From JBOGNO01 sp050747245 (GTDB taxonomy: Bacteria; Acidobacteriota; Terriglobia; Acidiferrales; UBA7541), in assembly GCA_050747245.1 (NCBI GenBank), contig JBOGNO010000016.1:35167-99166 (forward strand): DNA of 64,000 bases, read 5' to 3'. The notes under the pieces are model-generated. The model ran no database searches, was not told the DNA's origin, and saw only the letters and a program-made list of their open reading frames with translations. A program made the translations under genes and the position numbers. Positions 1-7,751 of the stretch are shown here, piece after piece (the first letter of the stretch is position 1; each line of letters starts with the position of its first letter).

Positions 1-632
1 AAGCGGCCCGCGGCCGGCCGCACACCCAGCGTGGCGAAATAATCGCCGCTGACGAGACTGCCGTTCGCGTACTGCACCTCGCCGCCATCGGCGAGGTTGA
101 AGTCCTGCGTAAACCAAGCGAAGGCGCCGGAAAAAACATCCTGATGGTCGCGCACTTGTTCCCACACTAAATTCGGAAACGTGGACTGAAATCGATTTCC
201 AGCGACGGGCGAGTGCATTCCGACGTGCAGCAATTCCTCGGGGTTCTGAACGGGCAGAGAACGCAGCATCACCGAATCCATCAGGCTGAAAATGGCGGTA
301 TTCGCGCCGATGCCCAGGGCCAGAGACAGCAGTGCCACGGCGGTGATGACCGGCGTCTTCGCCAGGATGCGGATGGCAAAGCGGACGTCCTGCCAGAGAG
401 TTTCCGCTAAAGTTTCCCAGCCGACGGCGCGGACGTTTTCCTTTAGGCCTTCAGGACTGCCCAAACTGAGGCGGACTTCGCGGAGGGCTGGCTCGCGGCT
501 GATGCCGGATTTCATTTTTTCCGCGGCGGCGGATTCGGCGTAGGCGCGCAATTCTTCATCGAGCTCGCGCTCCAATTTTTGTTTGTGGAAGAGGGCTCGC
601 AGGCCGCCCGCGATTTTGCGCAGCAAGCGCAT
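1..632 (-). CDS. ADOP/MacB-like ABC transporter permease, 3' end outside the window
   Basis: The first 210 residues of a large permease are visible; the gene runs off the left edge. An amphipathic, charged N-terminal stretch (about residues 1-90, with a KLERELDEELRAY-type segment) precedes a first membrane helix at about 95-117 containing LSLALGIGANTAIF, then the start of a periplasmic domain with the family phrase GDYFATLGVR near residue 200. This is the layout of the MacB/FtsX-type ADOP permeases abundant in Acidobacteriota. They are usually paired with a PadR regulator, as here: padR ends 8 bases upstream, and an AGGAG box lies 5 bases before the ATG at 632. Substrate unknown; family assignment is solid, transport role inferred. 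Confidence 0.88.
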   Translation of the reverse strand, partial: MRLLRKIAGGLRALFHKQKLERELDEELRAYAESAAAEKMKSGISREPALREVRLSLGSPEGLKENVRAVGWETLAETLWQDVRFAIRILAKTPVITAVALLSLALGIGANTAIFSLMDSVMLRSLPVQNPEELLHVGMHSPVAGNRFQSTFPNLVWEQVRDHQDVFSGAFAWFTQDFNLADGGEVQYANGSLVSGDYFATLGVRPAAGR

Positions 633-640
633 GGGTGCTC

Positions 641-988
641 CTAGGAGGCTTCCAGGATTCTGGCGATGGCCGCGGACTGGCGGCCCCACTCGCGCGTTTC
701 GCTCTTGAGCTCTTTGCGGCCGTCCGCGGTGAGGCTGTAATACTTCGCGCGACGGTTGTTTTCGGTGGAGCGCCATTCGCTCTTGAGCAGACCGGCGCGT
801 TCGAGGCGGCGGAATGCGGGAAAGAGCGAGCCAGGATTGACGCGAAAGACTCCTCTGCTGATCTGCTCGATGCGCACGGCGATGCCGTAGCCGTGCATGG
901 GCTCCAGGACGAGGGTCTTGAGGATGAGCATGTCGAGGGTTCCCTGCACGAGCTCGCTGGGAGCGGGGGGTGCCGGCGTTTCGGTCAT
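641..988 (-). CDS. PadR family transcriptional regulator
   Basis: A 115-residue PadR-type winged-helix protein. The recognisable family core is LVQGTLDMLILKTL at about 11-24, MHGYGIAVRI at about 31-40, and the wing region GSLFPAFRRLERAGLLKSEW at about 53-72. PadR proteins act as dimeric repressors that release DNA on binding small molecules; the ligand here is unknown. It is the first gene of a two-gene unit with the permease downstream. Two direct copies of a TCTAGA-containing motif and a promoter lie immediately upstream, so negative autoregulation of the pair is likely. The start ATG at 988 is supported by an AGGAG box in the upstream repeat. Confidence 0.93.
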   Translation of the reverse strand: MTETPAPPAPSELVQGTLDMLILKTLVLEPMHGYGIAVRIEQISRGVFRVNPGSLFPAFRRLERAGLLKSEWRSTENNRRAKYYSLTADGRKELKSETREWGRQSAAIARILEAS

Positions 989-1000
989 TGGCGGTGCTCC

Positions 1001-1047
1001 TCTAGATAGTCAAGTGGAAGGATAGCGGCTTTATCTAGATTGTCAAG
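1001..1047 (-). promoter_or_regulatory. Probable PadR operator: two direct repeats
   Basis: Two copies of a 14-base motif, read on the plus strand as TCTAGATAGTCAAG (1001-1014) and TCTAGATTGTCAAG (1034-1047), differ at one base and are 33 bases apart, about three helical turns. Each holds the palindrome TCTAGA. The upstream copy contains the -35 hexamer of the padR promoter and the downstream copy abuts the ribosome binding site, so a bound regulator would block both. Binding by this PadR is an inference from position. Confidence 0.7.
1019..1046 (-). promoter_or_regulatory. padR-permease promoter
   Basis: On the minus strand TTGACA (1046-1041), a 16-base spacer, then TATCCT (1024-1019). The -35 box is perfect and the -10 has four of six consensus bases. 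It lies 31 bases upstream of the padR start and is interleaved with the direct repeats. Confidence 0.7.
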
Positions 1048-1123
1048 AGGAAAGATGAGAGAGGGAGCGAGTGCGGCGGCAACGCTTGCCGGATGCTTAC
1101 CGAGTTTGTGAGTGACAGTGGGT

Positions 1124-1198
1124 TGGTAGCCCCGACGGGAATCGAACCCGTATTTCGGCCTTGAAAGGGCCGCGTGCTAACCGTTGCACCACGGGGCC
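1124..1198 (-). tRNA. tRNA-Glu (anticodon TTC)
   Basis: The minus strand folds as a full cloverleaf: acceptor 5' GGCCCCG (1198-1192) pairs with CGGGGCT (1134-1128), including a terminal G-U; the anticodon arm CGGCC-CTTTCAA-GGCCG gives anticodon TTC; the T arm carries GGTTCGATTCC. A CCA end is encoded at 1126-1124. Length is 75 bases with CCA. A good promoter lies 27 bases upstream. Confidence 0.97.
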
Positions 1199-1224
1199 AC
1201 GCGCGTGCAGTAAGCGATTCCCAC

Positions 1225-1253
1225 ATTATAAGGAAAGCGACGGGAATCGCCAA
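1225..1253 (-). promoter_or_regulatory. Promoter of tRNA-Glu
   Basis: On the minus strand TTGGCG (1253-1248), a 17-base spacer and a perfect TATAAT (1230-1225). The predicted start is about 20 bases before the mature tRNA 5' end, as expected for a single tRNA transcript. Confidence 0.8.
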
Positions 1254-1279
1254 ACGCTGGCTGCTTTGGGGCGGGAGAA

Positions 1280-1309
1280 GCAGATCCCTCGGCTTCGCTC
1301 GGGATGACA
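1280..1309. repeat. Dispersed GTCATCCCGAGCG-type repeat, copy 1
   Basis: Reads GCAGATCCCTCGGCTTCGCT followed by CGGGATGACA on the plus strand. A second copy with the same beginning and end lies at 2261-2289, and a partial one inside the palindrome at 25612-25684. Both full copies are intergenic. The reverse strand reads TGTCATCCCGAGCG, a motif widespread in intergenic DNA of Acidobacteriota genomes (recalled, not searched). Confidence 0.6.
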
Positions 1310-1333
1310 CCCCAAATATGATGCGGCGCGTTG

Positions 1334-1882
1334 CTAGGCGCGGGCGGATGAGGAGGCGGGCCAGGCCATGCGCTCGCGGAGCGCGGCAATATGCGCAACG
1401 TGATGGCGTCCGTGCCAGGCATATATGCCGAGAGTATCTTCGAGCGACATTAGGCCGTGTTCGGGATGGCGGAATTTTTTCTGCCAGTCGGAGTCGGCGA
1501 GCGAGCCGAGGAGTGTGACCCAGCGCTGGTGGAGCGCTTCGAGCATGACGAGCGAAGTTTCGACTGGCGTCGTGGCCGAATCCGGCAATTCGGCCCAGAG
1601 TTTTTCGTTGTAGGGCTTGATGGTCGGCTCATTTTCCGTCAGCGCGAGCTTGAAGCGCACGTAGGCGTTCAGGTGGCTGTCGGGAAGATGATGCGTGACC
1701 TGGAGGACGGTCCAGCCGCCCGGACGATAGGGCGTGCGAAGCTGCTCCGGCGTCAGACCGGCGACGACGGCGCGAAGCTTTGCCGGGGCTTCGGCGAGAG
1801 CGGCGATCCACGCGCGGCGGTCTTCCGCGGTTACGTGCGCTTTCTTTTCAAATTTGCCGATGGGAAATCGCAGGTCTTCCAT
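1334..1882 (-). CDS. DinB/YfiT-family putative metal-dependent hydrolase or thiol transferase
   Basis: A 182-residue DinB-fold protein of the YfiT group (bacillithiol S-transferase BstA-like). It contains the typical phrases RPGGWTVLQVTHHLPDSHLN near residues 54-73 and YAWHGRHHVAHI near 155-166, which supply the three-histidine metal site. Start ATG at 1882 was chosen because YfiT proteins begin close to a PIGKF-like segment, and it sits 5 bases after the iscX stop, so it is the last gene of the isc operon. Family members transfer low-molecular-weight thiols or act as hydrolases; the real substrate here is unknown. Its place in the operon suggests a link with thiol or oxidative stress, which is inference. 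Confidence 0.85.
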   Translation of the reverse strand: MEDLRFPIGKFEKKAHVTAEDRRAWIAALAEAPAKLRAVVAGLTPEQLRTPYRPGGWTVLQVTHHLPDSHLNAYVRFKLALTENEPTIKPYNEKLWAELPDSATTPVETSLVMLEALHQRWVTLLGSLADSDWQKKFRHPEHGLMSLEDTLGIYAWHGRHHVAHIAALRERMAWPASSSARA

Positions 1883-1887
1883 TTTCG

Positions 1888-2106
1888 TTATCCTTTGCGG
1901 TCCTGAAGTTCTTCGAGCCAAGCCATCTGGATGGCTTCGAGTTTGCCTTCGTTGGAAAGTTTGGGATCGCCGGAAAAGCCTTCGAGCTGGGTGACCCACT
2001 TGTGCAGATCGGTGAAACGCACGCCGAGCGGATCAAGATCGGGGAATTTGTCGGCAAGGCGAATGCCGATTTCTTCGGCGTCATCCCAATCGAAAGTATC
2101 CGGCAT
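1888..2106 (-). CDS. iscX: Iron-sulfur assembly protein IscX
   Basis: A 72-residue acidic protein with the complete IscX signature: FDWDDAEEIGIRLADKFPDL at the start, then DPLGVRFTDLHKWV and SNEGKLEAIQMAWLEE. IscX binds IscS and iron and tunes the rate of Fe-S cluster assembly. The length equals the family norm (about 66-72). It follows fdx in the same direction after a 208-base gap that holds a hairpin-type repeat, so its expression may be lower than that of the upstream isc genes. Confidence 0.96.
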   Translation of the reverse strand: MPDTFDWDDAEEIGIRLADKFPDLDPLGVRFTDLHKWVTQLEGFSGDPKLSNEGKLEAIQMAWLEELQDRKG

Positions 2107-2198
2107 GAGTTTCGCTCCTTGCGCAGTTTAGCAGACTGAGGGACATCGGAAATCTAGTTTCACGATCCAGCACGCCAGGGCATGACGCAAAGCAAAGT

Positions 2199-2240
2199 CA
2201 AAAGCCCCACCCTTCGCTCCGCGAAGGATGGGGCACCCAA
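2199..2240 (-). repeat. GGGTGCCCCA palindrome, copy A (terminator-like), between fdx and iscX
   Basis: A 14-base near-perfect stem, GCCCCACCCTTCGC (2204-2217) against GCGAAGGATGGGGC (2221-2234), with a 3-base loop. On the minus strand the hairpin is followed by TTTT, so it resembles an intrinsic terminator inside the isc operon. Related elements occur at 25612-25684 and 27931-27963 with the same outer sequence. Confidence 0.75.
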
Positions 2241-2260
2241 AAAGGCCAACATCGGAAAAA

Positions 2261-2289
2261 GCAGATTCCGCGCTGCGCTCGGGATGACA
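2261..2289. repeat. Dispersed GTCATCCCGAGCG-type repeat, copy 2
   Basis: Reads GCAGATTCCGCGCTGCGCTC followed by GGGATGACA. It matches 1280-1309 at both ends with a variable middle and lies between the palindrome of copy A and the end of fdx. Confidence 0.6.
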
Positions 2290-2314
2290 AACAAAAAAAC
2301 CGTGCAACAAATTT

Positions 2315-2725
2315 CTAGTGCTCCGCTTCTTTGGCGTAATTCTTATTCCAATCGGGAATTTCGACGACGAGATCTTTGGTGCCGTCGGGAACGCACTGGC
2401 AGCCGAGGCGCGACTTGGGCGTGACGCCCGGGGCTTCGTCGAGCTGGTCAAACTCCGCGTCGGTGGCTTCGTTGCAGGATTCCAGGCCTTCGTGAACGAT
2501 GACGTGACAGGTGGAGCAGGCGCAGACTCCGCCGCAGGCGTGATCGGCGGGGATATGGTGTCCGAGGGCGATATCGAGGATGCTGCCGGGCAGGCCGTCG
2601 TGACCGTAAGGAATTTTTTCAGGGTCCACTTCGACGGTCTTGCCATCCTTCACGAAAGTGACCTTGAATTTCTTGGTCGCGGGCGTGTATTTGGTTTCTT
2701 CGATATAAGGATTGATGCCGCCCAT
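2315..2725 (-). CDS. fdx: Isc-type [2Fe-2S] ferredoxin
   Basis: A 136-residue ferredoxin. The cluster ligands are visible as C64, C70, C73 in ACGGVCACSTCHVIV and C109 in LGCQC. The fold is the adrenodoxin/Isc type (SILDIALGHHIPADHACGG). It donates electrons during cluster assembly on IscU. It has an extra N-terminal tail of about 17 residues compared with E. coli Fdx (111 residues). It follows hscA by 19 bases in the isc operon. Confidence 0.96.
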   Translation of the reverse strand: MGGINPYIEETKYTPATKKFKVTFVKDGKTVEVDPEKIPYGHDGLPGSILDIALGHHIPADHACGGVCACSTCHVIVHEGLESCNEATDAEFDQLDEAPGVTPKSRLGCQCVPDGTKDLVVEIPDWNKNYAKEAEH

Positions 2726-2744
2726 GATTTCTCCTTTCGCGGGC

Positions 2745-4586
2745 CTAGACTTCGTCGATGCTCTTGCCTTTGAACTCCGATTGCAGCGCGCGGTTCATCA
2801 CCACTTCGGCGAGATGCAGGGTGGCTTGATTGAGCTCGTCAATCCGCGCACGAATCAGCTTGTAATCTTTTCCGGCGCCGGCTTCGCGCAGGTGCGCCAC
2901 GGATTCTTCAATGCCGCGGCGTTCGCCGGAGGACAATTCGCCGTCGCGCTCCGAAGCGAGCGTTTTTTCCGTGGCGCGAAGAATGGTTTCGGCTTCGTTG
3001 CGCGCTTCAATCAGCTGGCGCTCGGCGAAATCCTGTTCGGCGAAATCAATGGACTCCTCAAGCATGCGCTCGATTTCGGCATCATTCAGGCCGTAGCTGG
3101 GCTGGACTTCGATGGTGCGCTCTTCGTGGGAGCGCAAATCGCACGCCGAGACCTGCAAGATGCCGCTGGCGTCAATGAGGAAGCGCACCTCGACGCGCGC
3201 GAGTCCCGCGGGGCCGGGGGGAACCTTCAACTGAAACTTCGCGAGCGAACGGCAGTCCTTGGCGAGTTCGCGCTCGCCCTGCAAAACGTGAATATCAATT
3301 CCCGTCTGATTTTCCACGCCGGTGGTGAACTGCTCCTGGGCGCTCGCGGGGATCGTGGAATTGCGCGGAATAATTTTTGCAACCACGCCGCCCATGGTCT
3401 CGATGCCGAGCGAGAGCGGAGTGACATCGAGCAGCAGCATATCTTTCACGCCGCTTTCGAGGATGCCAGCCTGCACGGCGGCGCCGAGGGCGACCACTTC
3501 ATCGGGATTGAGCTCGCAGTGCGGCGCGCGGCCGAAATAATCGCCCACCATCTTGCGAACCAGGGGAATGCGCGTCGAGCCGCCCACCATGACGACCTCT
3601 TCAATTTCGGAGGGCTTCCATTTCGCGTCGGCAAGGGCCATCTTCACCGGGCCCATGGTGCGGGCGAGTATCGGCGCGACCAGGGAATCAAATTCGGCGC
3701 GGGTGAATTCGCGAACGTAGGCGCCGCCCTCTGGCAGGGCAAATTTCACGGCCGTTTTTTCGGCGAAGGCGAGATCGTGCTTGGCCTGAATGAGAACCCT
3801 GCGCAGCTCCTGCGCCGCTTCGGGATGGCGCGCGAGATCGAGCGAGAATTTCTTCGCAATCTCTCGCTGCGCGAGAGCGATGAGCGCGTTATCGATATCG
3901 TCGCCGCCTAAATGCGTATCGCCGTTGGTGGCGACCACTTGATAGATGTCGCCGTCGCCAGTGGAGGTCAGTTTCAAGACGGAGATGTCAAAAGTGCCGC
4001 CGCCGAAATCGTACACGGCCACTTTGCCGCGCTTGGCGCGATGCAGTCCGTAGGCCAGCGCCGCGGCCGTCGGCTCATTCACGAGGCGCAGGACTTCGAG
4101 GCCGGCGAGGCGGCCGGCATCTTTCGTGGCCTGGCGCTGGGCGTCGTTGAAATACGCCGGGACGGTGATGACCGCGCGGTCGATTTTTTCCTGAAGCGCG
4201 TTTTCCGCCCAGCTCTTCAGTTCACGGAGAATGACCGCGGAGATTTCCGGCGGCGTATAGGTTTTTTCGCCGAGCCGCACGCGAATGACGTTTTTGCTTT
4301 CGGGATCTATGCGGAAGGGGAAGATTTTCAGTTCATCCTGAACGTCCGCGACGCCGCGGCCCATCAAGCGCTTGACGGAATAAATCGTGCGGCCGGGCTG
4401 CGTGAGCAATCGCCGCCGCGCCGGCTCTCCGGCCATGATGCCGCCATCGGCATCCACGCTCACGACCGAGGGACAGAGCGGCGAGCCATAGGGGCCCGGA
4501 ATACACCGCGGCTGGCCCGTTTGCGGGTCGGTGACCGCAATCAGGCTGAACGTCGTTCCCAAGTCAATGCCAACAATGCGTGCCAT
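2745..4586 (-). CDS. hscA: Fe-S cluster assembly chaperone HscA (Hsp70 family)
   Basis: A 613-residue Hsp70. The N-terminal ATPase shows GIDLGTTFS (6-14), [10 protein letters not shown] (171-180) and the phosphate loop [10 protein letters not shown]; the substrate domain begins around residue 380 with [17 protein letters not shown], and there is a short helical lid. It hydrolyses ATP to release nascent clusters from IscU with HscB as co-chaperone. Assignment to HscA rather than DnaK rests on its position between hscB and fdx, the length and the divergent N-terminal region. The start is 7 bases after the hscB stop. Confidence 0.96.
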   Translation of the reverse strand: MARIVGIDLGTTFSLIAVTDPQTGQPRCIPGPYGSPLCPSVVSVDADGGIMAGEPARRRLLTQPGRTIYSVKRLMGRGVADVQDELKIFPFRIDPESKNVIRVRLGEKTYTPPEISAVILRELKSWAENALQEKIDRAVITVPAYFNDAQRQATKDAGRLAGLEVLRLVNEPTAAALAYGLHRAKRGKVAVYDFGGGTFDISVLKLTSTGDGDIYQVVATNGDTHLGGDDIDNALIALAQREIAKKFSLDLARHPEAAQELRRVLIQAKHDLAFAEKTAVKFALPEGGAYVREFTRAEFDSLVAPILARTMGPVKMALADAKWKPSEIEEVVMVGGSTRIPLVRKMVGDYFGRAPHCELNPDEVVALGAAVQAGILESGVKDMLLLDVTPLSLGIETMGGVVAKIIPRNSTIPASAQEQFTTGVENQTGIDIHVLQGERELAKDCRSLAKFQLKVPPGPAGLARVEVRFLIDASGILQVSACDLRSHEERTIEVQPSYGLNDAEIERMLEESIDFAEQDFAERQLIEARNEAETILRATEKTLASERDGELSSGERRGIEESVAHLREAGAGKDYKLIRARIDELNQATLHLAEVVMNRALQSEFKGKSIDEV

Positions 4587-4592
4587 GCGAGA

Positions 4593-5315
4593 CTATGCCT
4601 CTGCGAGCTCTTTCTGCACACTCGCGACGAGATTGCGAATATAGGAGCGGCGATTCAGAATCTCGTTCATCCGGTTCATGAGCGTTTGTCGTTCCGGTTC
4701 CGCGGCGCGCCTGTCCACGGCGAGATCCCATTCCGCGAAGAGCGAATCGAGCGCGGCATCCACTTCCGCAAGTTTTTGCGTGAAAGTTTTTTCGGCCTCG
4801 ACAAGCGGCTCGCGAAGTTCGGCGATATTGCTGCCGCCCCACGCGCGCGCCTCGCGCAATCCCTCGAGCGACATATTCAGCTCGAAAACTTCTTCAAGCA
4901 GCTCGGGCGGAGCCTGCTGCTTGGCCGCGCCTTCCTTGCGCATGCCTGCCTGCCCTAGCATGTATTCGACGCGGGAAATCGGCTCACGGAGCGTACGGTA
5001 GGCGTCATTCAATTGCGAGCCGCGCTCGAGCGACAGCTCGCGCTCGTATTCCGAGGCGCGCACAAAATTGTCGGGATGCAGCCGCCAGCTCAACTTGTGA
5101 AAGCGGCGCTCGAGATCTTCCGCATCCAGGCGCAATGTTTGCGGCAAGCCGAAAAACGCGAAGTAATCCGTGCCGCGAGGCAGCGGCTGGATTTTTCCGC
5201 ACGCGGGGCAGAAATGCTCGCTCCCGGCGGGCGCGCCGCCCCGATTGGAATCCATCGGGGCATGACAGCTCCAACACTGAAGCCCCGTTTCGGTTTGTGA
5301 TTTCGTGACACCCAT
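4593..5315 (-). CDS. hscB: Fe-S co-chaperone HscB with N-terminal zinc-ribbon
   Basis: A 240-residue J-domain co-chaperone. Residues 14-39 carry two CxxC pairs (CWSC at 14-17, CPAC at 36-39), a rubredoxin/zinc-ribbon module absent from E. coli HscB but typical of eukaryotic HSC20. The J domain follows, with HPD at 80-82, then the C-terminal three-helix IscU-binding domain. The ATG at 5315 was chosen because the ribbon begins just after it. It has only a weak ribosome site, and the same frame stays open further upstream, so the start is moderately certain. Lies between iscA and hscA. Confidence 0.92.
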   Translation of the reverse strand: MGVTKSQTETGLQCWSCHAPMDSNRGGAPAGSEHFCPACGKIQPLPRGTDYFAFFGLPQTLRLDAEDLERRFHKLSWRLHPDNFVRASEYERELSLERGSQLNDAYRTLREPISRVEYMLGQAGMRKEGAAKQQAPPELLEEVFELNMSLEGLREARAWGGSNIAELREPLVEAEKTFTQKLAEVDAALDSLFAEWDLAVDRRAAEPERQTLMNRMNEILNRRSYIRNLVASVQKELAEA

Positions 5316-5389
5316 ACGCTCAGCCGTTTCCGGGATTCGCTCCTTTTCAATGCCGCGGAGAGTTTCTGTCCAGCCTTCCGGGCGGGCGC

Positions 5390-5725
5390 TCAGGCGGTGA
5401 AGGAGCTCCCGCAGCCGCAACTTCGCGCTGCGGCCGGATTTTGAAACACGAAGCCCTGGCGCATCAGGTCTTCCTGATAATCGAGAGTGGTGTTGGCGAG
5501 GTAGAGGTAGCTTTTGGCGTCCACGAAGATGCGCGCGCCATTCTCCTCGAACACTTTGTCGCGATCGCGCGCCTGCGTCTCCAGACGCATGGCGTAGGTT
5601 AGGCCGCTGCACCCGCCTCCCTGCACACCGACGCGGAGTCCGCCGGAGTCCGGCGCGACGCCATCCTTCACCAGCAACTCGCGGATTTTCTCTGCCGCTT
5701 TGGAGGTCAAATGGATCATACCCAA
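5390..5725 (-). CDS. iscA: A-type Fe-S carrier IscA/ErpA
   Basis: A 111-residue HesB/A-type carrier. The three conserved cysteines are visible: one in VQGGGCSGLTY and two in the C-terminal RSCGCGSSF. It receives clusters from IscU and passes them to apo-proteins. A second ATG two codons in (MIHLTSKAAEK) may be the real start. It lies 51 bases after iscU in the operon. Sequence alone does not separate IscA from ErpA; the operon position favours the Isc role. Confidence 0.93.
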   Translation of the reverse strand: MGMIHLTSKAAEKIRELLVKDGVAPDSGGLRVGVQGGGCSGLTYAMRLETQARDRDKVFEENGARIFVDAKSYLYLANTTLDYQEDLMRQGFVFQNPAAARSCGCGSSFTA

Positions 5726-5776
5726 TTCCCGCAGCCCGGGCGCGCGAGGCCCCAGCGTTCCCCGGACGGCCCGAAA

Positions 5777-6199
5777 TTAATGCGCGGCGCGTTCCCCGGC
5801 CGCAACTTCTTTCGCTTCGCCCTTCTTGTCCTTCCAGTCGTGGATGGCCGCCTTGATGGCGTCCTCGGCCAGAACGGAACAGTGGATCTTCACGGGCGGA
5901 AGGGAAAGCTCGCGGACGATGTCCGTGTTCTTGATGGCGAGTGCTTCCTCGACCGTTTTGCCGCGGACCCACTCCGTGGCGAGCGAAGAGCTGGCGATCG
6001 CCGAGCCGCAGCCGAAAGTCTTGAACTTAGCTTCCTCGATCACCCGGGTTTCCGGGTTGATCTTCATCTGCAGCTTCATCACGTCGCCGCACTCCGGCGC
6101 GCCCACCATGCCCGTGCCGACGTCAGGATCTTTCTTGTCGAGCGAGCCGACGTTGCGCGGATTCTTGTAGTGATCGATGACCTTATCGCTGTATGCCAT
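5777..6199 (-). CDS. iscU: Fe-S cluster scaffold IscU
   Basis: A 140-residue scaffold. Cluster ligands C37 (in APECGD), D39, C64 (in TFGCGSA) and C107 (in KIHCSVL) are present. The HscA-binding motif LPPVK lies at 100-104, matching the presence of hscA and hscB in the same operon. It starts with MAYSDKVIDHYKNPRNVG, the classic IscU opening. The ATG overlaps the stop of the preceding unknown gene as TAATG, implying translational coupling. A charged alanine-rich tail of about 12 residues is extra. Confidence 0.98.
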   Translation of the reverse strand: MAYSDKVIDHYKNPRNVGSLDKKDPDVGTGMVGAPECGDVMKLQMKINPETRVIEEAKFKTFGCGSAIASSSLATEWVRGKTVEEALAIKNTDIVRELSLPPVKIHCSVLAEDAIKAAIHDWKDKKGEAKEVAAGERAAH

Positions 6200-6516
6200 T
6201 ACGCCGTTCTCCTTTTCAAACTGACCGTGCTATCCAAACCCTGATCGCGTAGCACTTTTTCCGAAAGAGTTACATTGGGAATGGAGGTGGAAATCCCGCG
6301 CGCCAGGCGCTCCAGAGCTTGCGAGATCACACCCTTGCGGATGCCCAGCGCCGCGAGGAAGACCTTCAGATGCCGCATCTCGCGAAACGAGCGGTAGCTG
6401 GAGGCTCCGTTGGCAGCGCCGTGCGAATAGGGCTGAAAGCCCACGTTAAATACGGGCAAGCAATTCGCCCACATGCGAAGAATTTCGATTGTGCCTTCGT
6501 ACTGTGCCAGTTCCAT
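6199..6516 (-). CDS. Uncharacterised 105-residue protein between IscS and IscU
   Basis: I do not recognise a family. The gene is joined at both ends by TAATG junctions: its ATG (6516) overlaps the iscS stop and its TAA overlaps the iscU ATG, so it is almost surely translated as part of the operon. The product is basic, with one cysteine (C19 in MWANCLPVF), an aromatic segment FQPYSHGAANGASSYRSF around residues 27-44, and a predicted helical middle (MRHLKVFLAALGIRKGVISQ, about 47-66). There is no signal peptide or membrane helix. A role in handing sulfur or clusters from IscS to IscU is a guess from position only. Confidence 0.8.
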   Translation of the reverse strand: MELAQYEGTIEILRMWANCLPVFNVGFQPYSHGAANGASSYRSFREMRHLKVFLAALGIRKGVISQALERLARGISTSIPNVTLSEKVLRDQGLDSTVSLKRRTA

Positions 6517-7742
6517 TAGACCGATTCCACCTTCCAGTTCATTTTGCTCAAATCCACGCCTTCTTTTGCCATTTCATAGAGCGGGGAAAGCTCGCGCAAG
6601 CGGCTGACGGTTTCCACCACGCGCGCCGCGACGTAATCCACTTCTTCAGCGGTATTGAAGCGGCCGATGCCGAAGCGGATCGAAGTGTGCGCCAGATCCT
6701 CGCCCACGCCCAGCGCCTTCAGAACGTAGCTGGGTTCGAGAGTGGCCGAAGTGCACGCCGAGCCGCTGGAAACAGCGATGTCGTTGATGCCCATAAGTAG
6801 CGATTCGCCCTCGACGAAGGCGAAGCTGATGTTGATGTTGTGCGGCAGGCGGTGCTCCGTCGAACCGTTGATGTAGAGTTCGTCGAGCTTGCTGAAGAGC
6901 GCGTCCTTCAGCCGGTCACGCAGGCCGCGCAGGCGTACGCTTTCCGCCGGCATTTCCGCGATGCAGATTTCGCACGCCTTGCCGAATCCTACGATGCCTG
7001 TCACATTCAGCGTGCCGGAGCGCATGCCGCGCTCGTGCCCGCCGCCATCGATAATCGCCGAAAGCTGCACGCGCGGATTTTTGCGGCGCACGTAAAGAGC
7101 TCCCACGCCCTTGGGCCCGTACATCTTGTGGGCGGAAATCGAGAGCAGGTCGATACCGTCTTTCTGCACGTCCACGGGAATCTTTCCGCAGGCCTGCACA
7201 CCGTCCACGTGGAAGAAGACGCCCTTCTCCTTGGCAATCTTGCCGATTTCGGCGACTGGCTGGACGGTGCCGATTTCATTGTTGGCGTACATGATGGTGA
7301 TCAGGATGGTTTTCGGCGTAATGGCGCGCCGCAAATCGTCCAGATTGACGCGTCCGTCCTTTTCCACGGGCAGATAGGTGACTTCATAGCCGTACTTTTC
7401 CAGGCGCTTGCAACTATCGAGTACGGCCTTGTGCTCGGTCACCTGGGTGATGATGTGATTGCCCTTCTCGCGGTACATTTCCGCAACGCCCTTGATGGCC
7501 AGGTTGTCGGATTCTGTCGCGCCACTGGTGAAGATGATTTCCTTGGGAGTGGCGTTGATGAGCCGGGCGATTTGCGCGCGGCCTTCCTCCACGCCCTCTT
7601 CCGCCGTCCAGCCGAAAGAATGATTGCGGCTCGCGGCGTTTCCGAATTTGTCGGTAAAGTACGGCAGCATGGCTTCGAGAACGCGCGGATCCACCGGCGT
7701 AGTCGCGTGATTATCCATGTAAATCGGCAGCTTGATGGCCAT
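6516..7742 (-). CDS. iscS: Cysteine desulfurase IscS
   Basis: A 408-residue PLP enzyme that removes sulfur from cysteine and passes it as persulfide to IscU and other acceptors. It shows [13 protein letters not shown] at the start, the PLP lysine K206 in [10 protein letters not shown], and the catalytic C330 in SSGSACTSA on the mobile loop, which is the long IscS-type loop rather than the SufS type. Length matches E. coli IscS (404). It follows iscR by 9 bases and overlaps the next gene by one base. Confidence 0.98.
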   Translation of the reverse strand: MAIKLPIYMDNHATTPVDPRVLEAMLPYFTDKFGNAASRNHSFGWTAEEGVEEGRAQIARLINATPKEIIFTSGATESDNLAIKGVAEMYREKGNHIITQVTEHKAVLDSCKRLEKYGYEVTYLPVEKDGRVNLDDLRRAITPKTILITIMYANNEIGTVQPVAEIGKIAKEKGVFFHVDGVQACGKIPVDVQKDGIDLLSISAHKMYGPKGVGALYVRRKNPRVQLSAIIDGGGHERGMRSGTLNVTGIVGFGKACEICIAEMPAESVRLRGLRDRLKDALFSKLDELYINGSTEHRLPHNINISFAFVEGESLLMGINDIAVSSGSACTSATLEPSYVLKALGVGEDLAHTSIRFGIGRFNTAEEVDYVAARVVETVSRLRELSPLYEMAKEGVDLSKMNWKVESV

Positions 7743-7751
7743 TCTTATCTC

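Noticed and set aside
2712..3911. 399-codon and following 348-codon frames antisense to hscA and hscB
   Set aside because: Composition is low-complexity A/G/R/F/H typical of mirror frames; hscA and hscB on the other strand carry all family motifs.
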